Positions 30,658-38,769 of a stretch of 60,038 nt of DNA are shown here, one piece after another. The notes beneath the pieces were generated by a model. The model did not search any database. It had not been told where the DNA came from and saw nothing but the letters and a program-made list of their open reading frames with translations. The stretch spans positions 1 through 60,038 of the forward strand of contig NZ_JACVMU010000014.1 of assembly GCF_014529985.1 (NCBI RefSeq), given 5' to 3'. Position numbers and translations under genes: made by a program. The stretch is from Leucobacter sp. cx-42 (GTDB taxonomy: Bacteria; Actinomycetota; Actinomycetes; Actinomycetales; Microbacteriaceae). Positions within the stretch are counted from its first letter, which is position 1; each line of letters begins with the position of its first letter.

Positions 30658-32454
30658 CTAGTACTCAATGGGGTACGGATCGAGGGATCCTGTCGAGGGC
30701 GGTACATGGAATGCGCGGATCGTTGCTTCCGCACTTTCAGTGAACGCAGCAATGGCTGCGGTGCCGCCGTCGCCCGACGATGGGAACGCAATAGATGCTA
30801 CCGCTACATACTGCGGATCGTCGGCAGGGAAGATGCCTGCGAACGAATTCACGTAGTCGGGGCGGTAGCCGCCCTCGCCGTCAGACTGCTCTGCCGTGCC
30901 CGTCTTTCCGGCGATTCGATAGCCAGGGATCACCGCGAGATCGCTGTACCAACCGTGGGTCACCACGGTCTCCAGCATCCGCAATACGGTGTCCGCAGAT
31001 TCTTCAGACACGGCGCGTACCGGCTTGCCGTGATCGTACGTGGTGACCGTGCCGTCGGCAGAGGTGCAGCTCTTTACGAGCGTCGGCGGGATCCGCACAC
31101 CATCGTTCGCAAGCGCTTGGTAAGCGCCCGCGGTCTGAATGATCGTGCTCGAAATCGCTTGGCCGAAGGTGATGTTGTACACACTCTGGCGATCCCACTC
31201 GTCTGGCTCGTACAGCAAGCCCGAATCTTCCATCGGCATGCCCGAGTCCGTCGAAATACCAAACCCAAACTTCTGGTAGTACTCGAAACGCTCCTCGTTC
31301 GACATCTGTGTGCCAAAGTACGCGGTACCCACGTTCGAGGACTCGGTCAGGATGCCGGTCAGTGTCCAGGGCATCTCATCATGGATCGTTGAGTCACCAA
31401 AGGTCACGCCTTCCTCGGGAATCCAGCGCATCGGGGTGAGGTGCTGGGAGGTCGGCGTCGCTGTTCCTGAATCGATGAGCGCGGCAGCCGTGACCGCCTT
31501 GAACGTCGAGCCGGGCTCGTACGGACGAATGTATGAGCGTGCGTCACGCTTGTCCGGTTCGGACGCGTCAACGTCGTTGGGGTCGACCGAGCCGTCTTCT
31601 GCAATAGCGAGAAGCTCGCCCGTCTTCGCATCCATGATCGTCAGGTACCCCCACTCGGCCCCGACGCTTTCGGTCTGCGTATTAATAATCTGCTGCGCCT
31701 GCCACTGCAGGTCGCGGTCAATCGTGAGCTCGACCGTGCCGCCGTTCTGCACTTCGCGCGTCGTGACGACGCTGCCAGGCAGCGGGACACCGTCCATGCT
31801 GCGCTCGTAGTGCTCCTCGCCGTCAACGCCGGCAAGGCACTCATCCTGCGACAGCTCGATACCGGCCTGCGCTTCCTCATCGGCGCCAGAGAAGCCGACG
31901 AGGTTACCGCCAACCGCACCGTTCGGGTACACCCGCTTGTGGTGCGAAGCGAAGGTCAGCCAATCGACGTCGAGCGCCTTGAGTTGCTGGAGCTGCGACA
32001 GATCGATCCCGCGCTTAACGTATGCGAAGTCAGACTTCGGATCTTCTTCAAGGGCGTCATCAACGATCTTCTGAATCTCAGCACCGGACTGACCAGTGAT
32101 CGCGCCGATCTCCTCGAACGCTTGCGCAGAAGTCACCTCGACGGTGCCAATGCCGCCGCCTTCAACCTTGCGGTAGAAGGATCCGCCATTCACCTTGGTG
32201 TTCTTTGGCGAAAGCTGCACGTCGTACCGCTCATCGGTCGTCGCAAGCACTTCACCGTTACGGTCGACAATGTCGCCGCGCACGCTCTTGATCACATCGG
32301 GAACCGCACGCTTCGACGCCGATTCCTCATTCATCGCAGCGGCAGAGACCACCTGCAGGTTGATGAGCTGAATCGCGAACAACAACGCCATGAACACGAT
32401 AACGATGAGCACGGACGCGCTCCGAGCGGGAACACCTCGAAAGGTACGGCTCAT
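30658..32454 (-). CDS. ftsI: Septal penicillin-binding protein FtsI (class B transpeptidase)
   Basis: A 598-residue bitopic class B PBP that cross-links septal peptidoglycan with FtsW. One membrane segment lies at about residues 13-36, followed by the pedestal (SVRGDIVDRNG) and the transpeptidase domain with STFK (Ser316), SSN (372-374) and KTGT (517-520). No PASTA domain follows. The ATG at 32454 has GGAGGGG upstream. ftsL lies 45 bp upstream in the same direction. Confidence 0.96.
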   Translation of the reverse strand: MSRTFRGVPARSASVLIVIVFMALLFAIQLINLQVVSAAAMNEESASKRAVPDVIKSVRGDIVDRNGEVLATTDERYDVQLSPKNTKVNGGSFYRKVEGGGIGTVEVTSAQAFEEIGAITGQSGAEIQKIVDDALEEDPKSDFAYVKRGIDLSQLQQLKALDVDWLTFASHHKRVYPNGAVGGNLVGFSGADEEAQAGIELSQDECLAGVDGEEHYERSMDGVPLPGSVVTTREVQNGGTVELTIDRDLQWQAQQIINTQTESVGAEWGYLTIMDAKTGELLAIAEDGSVDPNDVDASEPDKRDARSYIRPYEPGSTFKAVTAAALIDSGTATPTSQHLTPMRWIPEEGVTFGDSTIHDEMPWTLTGILTESSNVGTAYFGTQMSNEERFEYYQKFGFGISTDSGMPMEDSGLLYEPDEWDRQSVYNITFGQAISSTIIQTAGAYQALANDGVRIPPTLVKSCTSADGTVTTYDHGKPVRAVSEESADTVLRMLETVVTHGWYSDLAVIPGYRIAGKTGTAEQSDGEGGYRPDYVNSFAGIFPADDPQYVAVASIAFPSSGDGGTAAIAAFTESAEATIRAFHVPPSTGSLDPYPIEY

Positions 32455-32499
32455 ACTCTTCCCCTCCTGAAGCGGGTTACCAGCGTGCGATGGCGCACA

Positions 32500-33093
32500 T
32501 TAGTGAGTTGCAGGCGCAGGAAGCTTGCCCTTCCAGCGTACCGGCGCGGACGTCGCCGCAGCCTGAGACTTTGCGGGCTTCTGATCCGCCGAGAGACCGG
32601 CGGCGTCAACGGGCGTGAGTGCGGAAAGCGTTGCGTTCGGCACATTGTTCGCGCGCACCTCAGAGGTCGCGGTCTCGAGCGAGCCGAGAATCGCGCCGTC
32701 GCTCAGACGAAGCGTCGCAGGGTGCAGGTTCTCGACCATGCCGAGCTGTGCAGCGTTCGCTGCGAGGTTCTGCGGCGACGAGAGCTTGTCCATGTTCTGC
32801 GAGAGCACGCGCTCGACGCGCAGGAGATCGCGCTCCTCGGTCTTGAGTGCGCGGGCTTCGTACGCGCCACTCGAGATCACAATGCTCAGGGCGAGCTGGA
32901 TGCCGAGCAGGCCGAGGAAGACACCAACGAGCACGGCCGATACGAGGACAACTCGTGAGGGCTTCTTCCGTGGCGTGGCCGAGACCGAGTGGAGGTGCTG
33001 CGGGGTTTCCTCACTCCGACGCTGCGGAAGCGAGGTAACTGGAGCTACTGACGCTGCTGTCGCTGCCGACAGGCGTGCGGGCTGTGCACTCAT
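32500..33093 (-). CDS. ftsL: FtsL-like divisome protein
   Basis: A 197-residue bitopic protein found by position and topology: between rsmH and ftsI, with a basic cytoplasmic N-terminus (PRKKPSR), one membrane segment at about residues 47-69 and a short coiled coil (ALKTEERDLLRVERVLSQNM) outside. A Pro/Ala-rich tail follows. Sequence conservation of FtsL is low everywhere, so the assignment rests mainly on context. The ATG overlaps the rsmH stop by 4 bp. Confidence 0.8.
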   Translation of the reverse strand: MSAQPARLSAATAASVAPVTSLPQRRSEETPQHLHSVSATPRKKPSRVVLVSAVLVGVFLGLLGIQLALSIVISSGAYEARALKTEERDLLRVERVLSQNMDKLSSPQNLAANAAQLGMVENLHPATLRLSDGAILGSLETATSEVRANNVPNATLSALTPVDAAGLSADQKPAKSQAAATSAPVRWKGKLPAPATH

Positions 33094-34058
33094 GAACGCT
33101 CCCTCAGTCTTTCAGCAGCACGCAGACGCGCGGGAATCGCGCGCGGGTTTCGCTGCTGTTCTTCTTCACTTGCCTTCTCAGCGCCGCGGGTCAAGAGCTT
33201 GACCTCTGGGCTGTGTTCCGGCAACTCCACGGGCAATCCCGCCGGAGTGGTCGATTTCGCACGCTGTGCGAGCTCGCGCTTGACGATGCGGTCTTCAAGC
33301 GACTGGTATGCCATCGAGACGAGTCGGCCGCCCACGCGCAGTGAGTCAATTGCCGACGGAATCGCCTCTGCAAGCACACGAAGCTCTGCGTTCACCTCGA
33401 CGCGCAGCGCCTGGAAGACGCGCTTTGCCGGGTGGCGCTGGCTGCGAACTGCGGCGGGAGTTGCCTCCTGCAGTAGGTCAACGAGCTGTCCACTTCGCTC
33501 AATGGGCGCCTCTTCGCGAGCCGCCACAATTGCGCGAGCGTATCGAGCCGCGAGCGGCTCTTCGCCGTAGCGTTCGAAGATCTCGCGGAGTCGCCCCTCG
33601 GGAGCCTGCGCGAGAATGTCTGCCGCTGTCATACCGGTCGACTGATCCATGCGCATGTCGAGCGGCGCGTCCTGTGCGTAAGCGAAGCCACGCTCAGCAG
33701 CATCGAGCTGCAGCGAGGAGACACCGAGATCGAAGAGCGCGCCATCGATGTGCTTGAAACCGAGGCGACGAACAACATCGCTGATCTCGTTGTACACGGC
33801 ATGGACGCGGATCGACCGATCGCCGAATCGCTCCAGGCGACGGCCAGCAAGCGCAAGCGCCTGGGTGTCGCGGTCAAGACCGATGACGGTGAGGTTCGGG
33901 AAACGTTCCAGCAGTGCCTCGCTGTGGCCACCCATACCGAGGGTCGCATCCACGATGACGGCGCCTTCTGCGCCGATTGCGGGGGCCAAGAGCTCGATGC
34001 ACCGATCGAGCATGACTGGGATATGAAGGTCGCGCGGATCCTGTTCGATGTGGTTCAT
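33090..34058 (-). CDS. rsmH: 16S rRNA (cytosine1402-N4)-methyltransferase
   Basis: A 322-residue SAM-dependent methyltransferase (MraW) that modifies C1402 in the ribosomal P site. The N-terminal HIPVMLDRCIELL, the SAM loop VDATLGMGGHSEALL and the DLGVSSLQLDAAERGF block are canonical. The ATG lies 14 bp after the mraZ stop; ftsL overlaps the end. Confidence 0.97.
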   Translation of the reverse strand: MNHIEQDPRDLHIPVMLDRCIELLAPAIGAEGAVIVDATLGMGGHSEALLERFPNLTVIGLDRDTQALALAGRRLERFGDRSIRVHAVYNEISDVVRRLGFKHIDGALFDLGVSSLQLDAAERGFAYAQDAPLDMRMDQSTGMTAADILAQAPEGRLREIFERYGEEPLAARYARAIVAAREEAPIERSGQLVDLLQEATPAAVRSQRHPAKRVFQALRVEVNAELRVLAEAIPSAIDSLRVGGRLVSMAYQSLEDRIVKRELAQRAKSTTPAGLPVELPEHSPEVKLLTRGAEKASEEEQQRNPRAIPARLRAAERLRERS

Positions 34059-34072
34059 GATTGAGCTCCCGG

Positions 34073-34504
34073 CTAAAACATTCCGGGAATAACCTCTTCC
34101 TCGATCTCAGAGAAGGCGCTCTCCTGTGCTGACAGGTAGCGCGTCCATGCTTCGGCGTCCCAAATTTCGGCACGTGAACCAGCGCCGATAACGGCAAGTT
34201 CGCGGTCGAGCCCCGCATAATCACGAAGGCTTTGTGGGATCGTCACCCGGTGCTGCTTATCAGGCGAGTCAGGGTGTGCTCCGGACAGAAACACGCGCAG
34301 GTAATCGCGGGCCTGCTTTGACGTCACCGGCGCCTGCCGGATTCGATCGTGCATCTCCGCAAATTCGCGCTCACTGAACACATACAGGCAGTGTTCCTGC
34401 CCGCGGGTGATGACGAGGCCGTCAGCCAATTCATCCCGGAATTTCGCCGGAAGAATGAGGCGTCCTTTCTCATCTAAGCGCGGCGTGAAAGTACCAAGGA
34501 ACAT
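34073..34504 (-). CDS. mraZ: Transcriptional regulator MraZ
   Basis: A 143-residue protein of exact family length with two AbrB-like half domains, [23 protein letters not shown] and a second [18 protein letters not shown]. MraZ assembles into rings and binds spaced repeats upstream of its own gene to repress or activate the dcw cluster. The ATG at 34504 follows AGGGAGAAGGG; the longer open frame would run through the operator. Three matching boxes with a 10-bp period lie 33-58 bp upstream. Confidence 0.96.
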   Translation of the reverse strand: MFLGTFTPRLDEKGRLILPAKFRDELADGLVITRGQEHCLYVFSEREFAEMHDRIRQAPVTSKQARDYLRVFLSGAHPDSPDKQHRVTIPQSLRDYAGLDRELAVIGAGSRAEIWDAEAWTRYLSAQESAFSEIEEEVIPGMF

Positions 34505-34536
34505 CGTCCCTTCTCCCTTCCTCACCGTTGCGTTGA

Positions 34537-34562
34537 CCCCACAGTACTCCACTTCACTCCAC
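34537..34562 (-). promoter_or_regulatory. MraZ operator: three boxes with 10-bp period
   Basis: Reading toward mraZ, GTGGAG (34557-34562), GTGGAG (34547-34552) and GTGGGG (34537-34542) are separated by exactly four bases each, giving a 10-bp repeat. A weak fourth unit (TTGGTG) lies one period upstream. Spaced GTGG/TGGG boxes before mraZ are the known autoregulatory site in several bacteria. Confidence 0.85.
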
Positions 34563-34698
34563 TAGTCACCAACATTTGGGAATAAGAATTGAAATGAGTG
34601 AAACAGGGTTGAATTCGCGCGGTTTTAACACACCCCTGAGTGTGGCCTTTCGGGCAGAAATGTTGCGTGACATGACAACTCAACAGTGCGCTCGTGAC

Positions 34699-34728
34699 AT
34701 GAAAACCGCAGAATTTCGCGGTTTTCAT
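34699..34728. repeat. Perfect 11-bp hairpin repeat (ATGAAAACCGC)
   Basis: ATGAAAACCGC (34699-34709) and GCGGTTTTCAT (34718-34728) are perfect complements around an 8-nt loop. A related sequence, GAATTCGCGCGGTTTT, occurs at 34611-34626, so the unit appears more than once in this gap. No T-run and no adjacent gene end make it an unlikely terminator. Confidence 0.7.
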
Positions 34729-34756
34729 TCCGCGCAGACTCGGCAATGGTGCCACT

Positions 34757-34782
34757 GTGGAGCTAAGTGGAGGCGTGCGGGG
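34757..34782 (+). promoter_or_regulatory. Second MraZ-type box array, opposite orientation
   Basis: On the plus strand GTGGAG (34757-34762), GTGGAG (34767-34772) and GCGGGG (34777-34782) are again separated by four bases. The first two boxes are identical to those before mraZ and the third differs by one base. The array points away from mraZ toward gene-free DNA. Binding by MraZ is inferred from the identity in sequence and period. Confidence 0.6.
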
Positions 34783-34934
34783 TGCGCGGCACGGCAGCGC
34801 GACACGGTGCCGTGCCGACACGCCGCCCCTCCGCGTGGCGCGGTGTGGCGTTGGCGCGGGTGCCGGTGCGGGGTGCGGGCGCGGGTGCGAACCCCGGCGC
34901 AGTCGCCACCCTTCCCCAACCACGCGAAAGCACC

Positions 34935-34992
34935 CCTTTCTCTCGAAAACATCCCTTTCAGCGTGCAGAAACTATCGATTTCGAGAGAAAGG
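34935..34992. repeat. 14-bp perfect inverted repeat with 30-bp spacer
   Basis: CCTTTCTCTCGAAA (34935-34948) and TTTCGAGAGAAAGG (34979-34992) match without error. The arms are too far apart and lack a T-run for a usual terminator. It could be an operator with two half sites or the closing stem of a structured RNA. Neither neighbouring gene explains it. Confidence 0.7.
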
Positions 34993-35120
34993 TTCAGTCT
35001 CGAGGGGCTGACGCCTTCGCCAACTACTCCCGGAGGGCTCTGGGGCAACCCGCCGCACCTTCGCAGCAGCTGCGGCGCCCGCACCACCTACGGAAGCTAT
35101 GGCACCTACAGCACCCCAGA

Positions 35121-35160
35121 CAAACAAAAAGCCCGGGCAACTCCTAGGAGTTGCCCGGGC
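35121..35160 (-). terminator. Rho-independent terminator after the DUF3040 gene
   Basis: A perfect 15-bp stem (GCCCGGGCAACTCCT with AGGAGTTGCCCGGGC, 35131-35160) with almost no loop is followed on the minus strand by TTTTTGTTTG (35130-35121). It lies 17 bp beyond the stop of the DUF3040 gene and separates that gene from the mraZ promoter region. Confidence 0.9.
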
Positions 35161-35177
35161 GAGAGGTCAGCAGCGCT

Positions 35178-35564
35178 TTAGCGCTCCCCCTCCATACGTT
35201 CATTCCAGCGACGCTCCATGCGATCGCTCAGCGATTCCTTCGCTGCAGCTGGCTTCGGCGCAGCACCTGCACGCGCCTTGCCGCTCACCACCGCTTCAGG
35301 ATCGTTCTCGCGGCGTGTGAAGAACAGCACCACGCCACCGACCATTGCGGCAAAACCTACAAGACCAAGCCAGAGCATCTGACCTGCAACACCAGCCACC
35401 ATGACACCGATGCCAAGGAGCGTGAGAAGCGTACCGAGAACAATCATTCGGTAGCTCAGCGCAGGGCGGCTCGCACCGGTTGTTGGAAGCACATCTGCTT
35501 CACTCTGATAGAAGCGACGCTCCATCTCATCGAGCAGTCGCTGCTCGTGCTCAGAAAGGGCCAT
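35178..35564 (-). CDS. DUF3040 family membrane protein
   Basis: A 128-residue protein with the DUF3040 signature MALSEHEQRLLDEMERR at the N-terminus, two hydrophobic segments at about residues 37-82 and a basic Ala-rich tail. The family is widespread next to mraZ in actinobacteria and has no established function. The ATG at 35564 has GGGAGG 9 nt upstream; an upstream in-frame ATG lacks support. It has its own terminator and diverges from the prenyl synthase gene. Confidence 0.88.
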   Translation of the reverse strand: MALSEHEQRLLDEMERRFYQSEADVLPTTGASRPALSYRMIVLGTLLTLLGIGVMVAGVAGQMLWLGLVGFAAMVGGVVLFFTRRENDPEAVVSGKARAGAAPKPAAAKESLSDRMERRWNERMEGER

Positions 35565-35632
35565 CTCCCTGTACCTCCCGCGTAAATGCTGACTCATGCC
35601 AGCTTCACCAGTCTACGCCGCGGACGTGCGGC

Positions 35633-35638
35633 TAGGCT
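35633..35638 (+). promoter_or_regulatory. Candidate -10 box of a leaderless prenyl synthase transcript
   Basis: TAGGCT ends 7 nt before the GTG start of the polyprenyl synthase, and no Shine-Dalgarno is visible. Transcription would start at or next to the start codon. The same design is seen before the PASTA kinase and the ParA-like gene. Confidence 0.45.
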
Positions 35639-35645
35639 AGTTGCC

Positions 35646-36746
35646 GTGGATGAAACAACGAGACTCGCAGGCCTTCTCCAGGAGCGCCTGAATGACACGG
35701 TCGCCGGCCACCGTGAAGCGCTCACCGCGCTCGGTCCGGACGCGACTCCCCTCCTCGACGAGGCACTCGGCTTTTTGACCGGCGGTAAACGCTTCCGCGC
35801 ACTCTTCGCAGTGCAGGGTTTCCGCGCGGTTCGCCCCTTCTCCGTACACAAAGATATTGACCGTGAGTTCAGCGCATTGCTCGATCTCGCGTGTTCACTT
35901 GAGCTGTTCCACGCAGCTGCCCTCATTCACGATGACGTCATCGACCGCTCTGACACCCGCCGTGGCCGCCCCTCGACGCACCAGCAGTTCGCTGCGCAGC
36001 ATCAGTTGAAGTCGTGGCGCGGATCCGCCGATCACTTCGGCATCTCGGGCGCAATCTTGCTCGGAGACCTGTTGCAGTCGTGGTCTGACGAGCTCATGGA
36101 TCGTGCCTGCACTGAGATTCAAGACATCGACGCCGCACGCGCCGTACGCCGCCACTTCAACCGCATGCGGTCTGAGGTTGCGGTTGGACAGTTCCTCGAC
36201 ATCGTCGAAGAACAGCGACCTGGGTTCGCGGATCACGATGAGCAGATCGCTCGCTCCACCCGCGTGCTCGTGTACAAGTCGGCAAAGTACAGCGTCGAGG
36301 CTCCGCTACTGCTTGGTGCAGCGCTTGCAGGCGCGTCCGCTGAACAGGAGCAGGCACTCGCTGAGTTCGGACTGCCCGTCGGTATCGCGTTCCAGCTGCG
36401 CGACGACATTCTCGGCGTGTTTGGCGATGAGGAACTTACTGGCAAGCCGAGCGGTGACGATCTCATCGAGGGCAAGCGAACGGTACTCGTTGCGTTTGCG
36501 CGCCGCGGCCTTGCTCCGACTCAGCAGCGCATTTTCGACGATCTCCTCGGCACCGAGCTCGATGCTGAGCAGGTCGCGATGCTCCAGCGCACTATCCGCG
36601 ACAGTGGCGCCGTTGCAGACGTCGAAGAGATGATCGCCGGCAACCTCGAGCGAGCGCTGGAGACGATCCGCACCGCCCCCATCGATCCCGAGGCTTCGGC
36701 ACGACTCGCACAGCTTGCAGATAAGGCTGGCAAGCGCGCCGCGTAG
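35646..36746 (+). CDS. Polyprenyl diphosphate synthase
   Basis: A 366-residue trans-isoprenyl diphosphate synthase that condenses IPP with allylic diphosphates. The first aspartate-rich motif is DDVID (residues 96-100, preceded by HDD context and followed by RRGRPSTH); the second is DDILGVFGD (from residue 253), with GKPSGDDLIEGKRT downstream. Product chain length cannot be read safely from the sequence; geranylgeranyl or longer chains for menaquinone or carotenoids are possible. The GTG at 35646 is chosen on homology; in-frame codons upstream have no ribosome-binding site. Confidence 0.93.
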   Translation: MDETTRLAGLLQERLNDTVAGHREALTALGPDATPLLDEALGFLTGGKRFRALFAVQGFRAVRPFSVHKDIDREFSALLDLACSLELFHAAALIHDDVIDRSDTRRGRPSTHQQFAAQHQLKSWRGSADHFGISGAILLGDLLQSWSDELMDRACTEIQDIDAARAVRRHFNRMRSEVAVGQFLDIVEEQRPGFADHDEQIARSTRVLVYKSAKYSVEAPLLLGAALAGASAEQEQALAEFGLPVGIAFQLRDDILGVFGDEELTGKPSGDDLIEGKRTVLVAFARRGLAPTQQRIFDDLLGTELDAEQVAMLQRTIRDSGAVADVEEMIAGNLERALETIRTAPIDPEASARLAQLADKAGKRAA

Positions 36747-36776
36747 CCGATCCGCGCACCGCACGAGGTGCCCGCA

Positions 36777-36824
36777 CACGACGAAGCCCCTGTCGCTCAG
36801 TTGAGCAGCAGGGGCTTCATCGTG
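36777..36824. terminator. Bidirectional terminator between prenyl synthase and M20 peptidase genes
   Basis: Sixteen-base arms (36777-36792 and 36809-36824) centred on GAAGCCCCTG/CAGGGGCTTC pair with one mismatch, and the loop contains a further GCTCA/TGAGC stem. It lies 31 bp after one stop and 13 bp after the other. Confidence 0.8.
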
Positions 36825-36836
36825 TCACAGTGCGGG

Positions 36837-38267
36837 TTACGCGCCGCGCTCGTTCAGGCGCGAGAGGAAGAGCGCCTCGGTGAGGACCGACTTTTCGAAC
36901 GCCTCAATGTGCAGCGACTCGTTGGGGCTGTGCGCGCGACCATCGGGATCTTCAACACCAGTGACGAGAATCTGCGCCTCAGGGAACTCGTCAACGAGCT
37001 CGGCGATAAACGGAATCGATCCGCCAGCGCCCATGTCAACGGGGTCAACACCCCAGGCGTCAGCCATTGCGCCGCGCACCTCAGAGACCGCCCAGCCGCT
37101 TGTATCGACGAGGAACGCCTGGCCGAGGCCGGCATCCTCAAACTCAAGCTCTGCACCGAACGGCGCACGATCCTCAAGGTGCTTTCGAATTGCCGCGTAT
37201 GCCTCGTTCGGATCCTGGCCTGGCGCGACACGCGCGCTCACGCGAACCCGCGTCGCCGGAATCAGCGTGTTCGACGCGTTCTCGATGCTCGGCGCATCGA
37301 TACCGGTGATCGAAATCGCGGGCTGTGCCCAGATCCGCGAGAGAATCTCGCCGCGGCCAATCGTCGAAACTCCGGGAAGCAGTGCCGACTCTTCACGCAG
37401 ACGCGCCTCATCGTACTCAGGCGACGCGATATCGGCCGAGGTGAGGCCCGCAACTGCAACCGCACCGTCTTCATCCCACAGTGTTGAGAGAAGCTTCACT
37501 GCTGCGAGCATCGCATCGGGAACCGCGCCACCGAACATGCCGGAGTGCGATGCGTGACCGAGCGTGCGCACACGCAGATTGAACGCAACCGCGCCGCGCA
37601 GTGCGACGGTGAGCGCCGGGGTCTGCTCATCCCAGTTGCCCGAATCAGCAACGATGATCGCGTCAGCCGCGAGCACGTCACGATTCTCTCGCAGGAACGT
37701 GCCGAACGACTGCGAAGCCCACTCCTCTTCACCCTCAATGAAGAGCGCGATGCCGAGATCGAGATCGCCGCCATCGGCCGCAATTGTCTCAGCGAGGGCG
37801 CGGATCGCCCCAACGTGCGACATCACGCCAGCCTTGTCGTCTGCAGCGCCGCGGCCGTACAGACGACCATTGCGCTCGGTTGGCTCGAAGGCGGGTGATT
37901 CCCACTCCTTCTCGTCACCGGGAGGCTGCACATCGTGGTGCGCGTACAGCAGCACGGTCGGACGGCCGTTCTTCGCCTCGCGACGAGCCACGACCGCAGG
38001 CTGACCAAGCTCAGGCTCGGTTGCCCCCTCGGGCTGCACGTCAACCGGTGCCCGGCGCACGTCAACGATGTCGAAGATGCCCGTCTCACGGAGCATTTCT
38101 GCAATTTCAGCCGAGGTACGCTGCAGTGGCTCATGGTCGAACGCCGGCCACGAGACGGACGGGATACGAACGAGACGCTTGAGATCTTCAATCGTGTCGT
38201 CAAAGTTTTCGCGAACGTAGGCGCGGATCGCGGCCTCGCGCGGATGGGTGCCAGTCTCAGATGCCAT
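36837..38267 (-). CDS. M20 family dipeptidase/metallopeptidase
   Basis: A 476-residue zinc-dependent M20 peptidase. Metal-binding and catalytic landmarks are YAHHDVQP near residue 100, GAADDKAG near residue 135 and the general-base glutamates in IEGEEEWAS. A dimerisation domain with GHASHSGMFGG is inserted in the middle. Such enzymes cleave dipeptides or N-acyl amino acids; the substrate here is unknown. The ATG at 38267 (MASETGTHPREAAIRAYV) has AGAAGGG 6 nt upstream. It is convergent with the prenyl synthase gene. Confidence 0.92.
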   Translation of the reverse strand: MASETGTHPREAAIRAYVRENFDDTIEDLKRLVRIPSVSWPAFDHEPLQRTSAEIAEMLRETGIFDIVDVRRAPVDVQPEGATEPELGQPAVVARREAKNGRPTVLLYAHHDVQPPGDEKEWESPAFEPTERNGRLYGRGAADDKAGVMSHVGAIRALAETIAADGGDLDLGIALFIEGEEEWASQSFGTFLRENRDVLAADAIIVADSGNWDEQTPALTVALRGAVAFNLRVRTLGHASHSGMFGGAVPDAMLAAVKLLSTLWDEDGAVAVAGLTSADIASPEYDEARLREESALLPGVSTIGRGEILSRIWAQPAISITGIDAPSIENASNTLIPATRVRVSARVAPGQDPNEAYAAIRKHLEDRAPFGAELEFEDAGLGQAFLVDTSGWAVSEVRGAMADAWGVDPVDMGAGGSIPFIAELVDEFPEAQILVTGVEDPDGRAHSPNESLHIEAFEKSVLTEALFLSRLNERGA

Positions 38268-38387
38268 GAACTGCCCTTCTCTTGGTGCCCGCAGGGGCAA
38301 AACTTCTGTGCCGATTCGGCTCACGAATAAGCCTACTCGCGAGGTTGCGGGATTCGGGGAGTCAGGATCCGCGCCCTTCCAAACGCA

Positions 38388-38425
38388 CGAAACCCCCGCA
38401 CGCGCACTGCACAGCGGGGGTTTCG
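38388..38425 (-). terminator. Terminator after the Rv2175c-like gene
   Basis: The arms CGAAACCCCCGC (38388-38399) and GCGGGGGTTTCG (38414-38425) are perfect complements with a 14-nt loop. The structure begins 12 bp beyond the stop of the leftward Rv2175c-like gene and lies upstream of the M20 peptidase gene, separating the two transcripts. Confidence 0.75.
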
Positions 38426-38436
38426 ATTTCAGGGTG

Positions 38437-38769
38437 TTAGAACGCGAGTCCCTGGGTCGCGCGGCGTACACCAGCCTTGCGGCCGAGGCGCAGCTCATCG
38501 ATGGGACGTGCGTTAAGCTCGTCGTTCTGCTCGAGCATCCACTCAACTGCCTCGGTCTCTGAGAAACCAGCGTCGAGGAGAACGAGCGCGGTGCCACGCA
38601 GGCCAACGACCGGCTCACCGTCGAGCACAAACTCTTCGGGAACGCTGAGCACACCGTCAACGCGCACTGCGAGGAGGTAACGCTCCTCAATCATTCGGCG
38701 GATACGACCGGGGGTCACGCCAAACATCTCTACTAGATCGGGAATTGCCAAATAACGCTGCTCACTCAC
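38437..38769 (-). CDS. Rv2175c-like winged-helix DNA-binding protein
   Basis: A 110-residue protein with an N-terminal helix-turn-helix (RYLAIPDLVEMFGVTPGRIRRMIEERYLLAVRVDG, read in parts) and the C-terminal Rv2175c domain (RGTALVLLDAGFSETEAVEWML). In Mycobacterium tuberculosis Rv2175c binds DNA and is a substrate of the neighbouring kinase PknL. Here it also diverges from a Ser/Thr kinase gene, so the same kinase-substrate pairing is likely. The GTG at 38769 is taken as start; no Shine-Dalgarno is evident. Confidence 0.88.
   Translation of the reverse strand: MSEQRYLAIPDLVEMFGVTPGRIRRMIEERYLLAVRVDGVLSVPEEFVLDGEPVVGLRGTALVLLDAGFSETEAVEWMLEQNDELNARPIDELRLGRKAGVRRATQGLAF

Larger units (their letters stand above)
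34563..35120. other. Gene-free, palindrome-rich region upstream of mraZ
   Basis: About 560 bp with no frame that resembles a protein: open frames on both strands give Arg/Pro/Ala-rich products with no domain. It holds a hairpin (34699-34728), a second MraZ-like box array facing right (34757-34782), a CGGCACGG/CCGTGCCG inverted repeat (34787-34817), a run of four G-tracts (34858-34885) and a 14-bp perfect inverted repeat (34935-34992). It must also contain the mraZ promoter, which I could not place with confidence. Confidence 0.7.

Noticed and set aside
34522..35181. Open frames on both strands of the mraZ upstream region
   Set aside because: Low-complexity Arg/Pro/Ala products that cross operators and palindromes; no start signal or domain.
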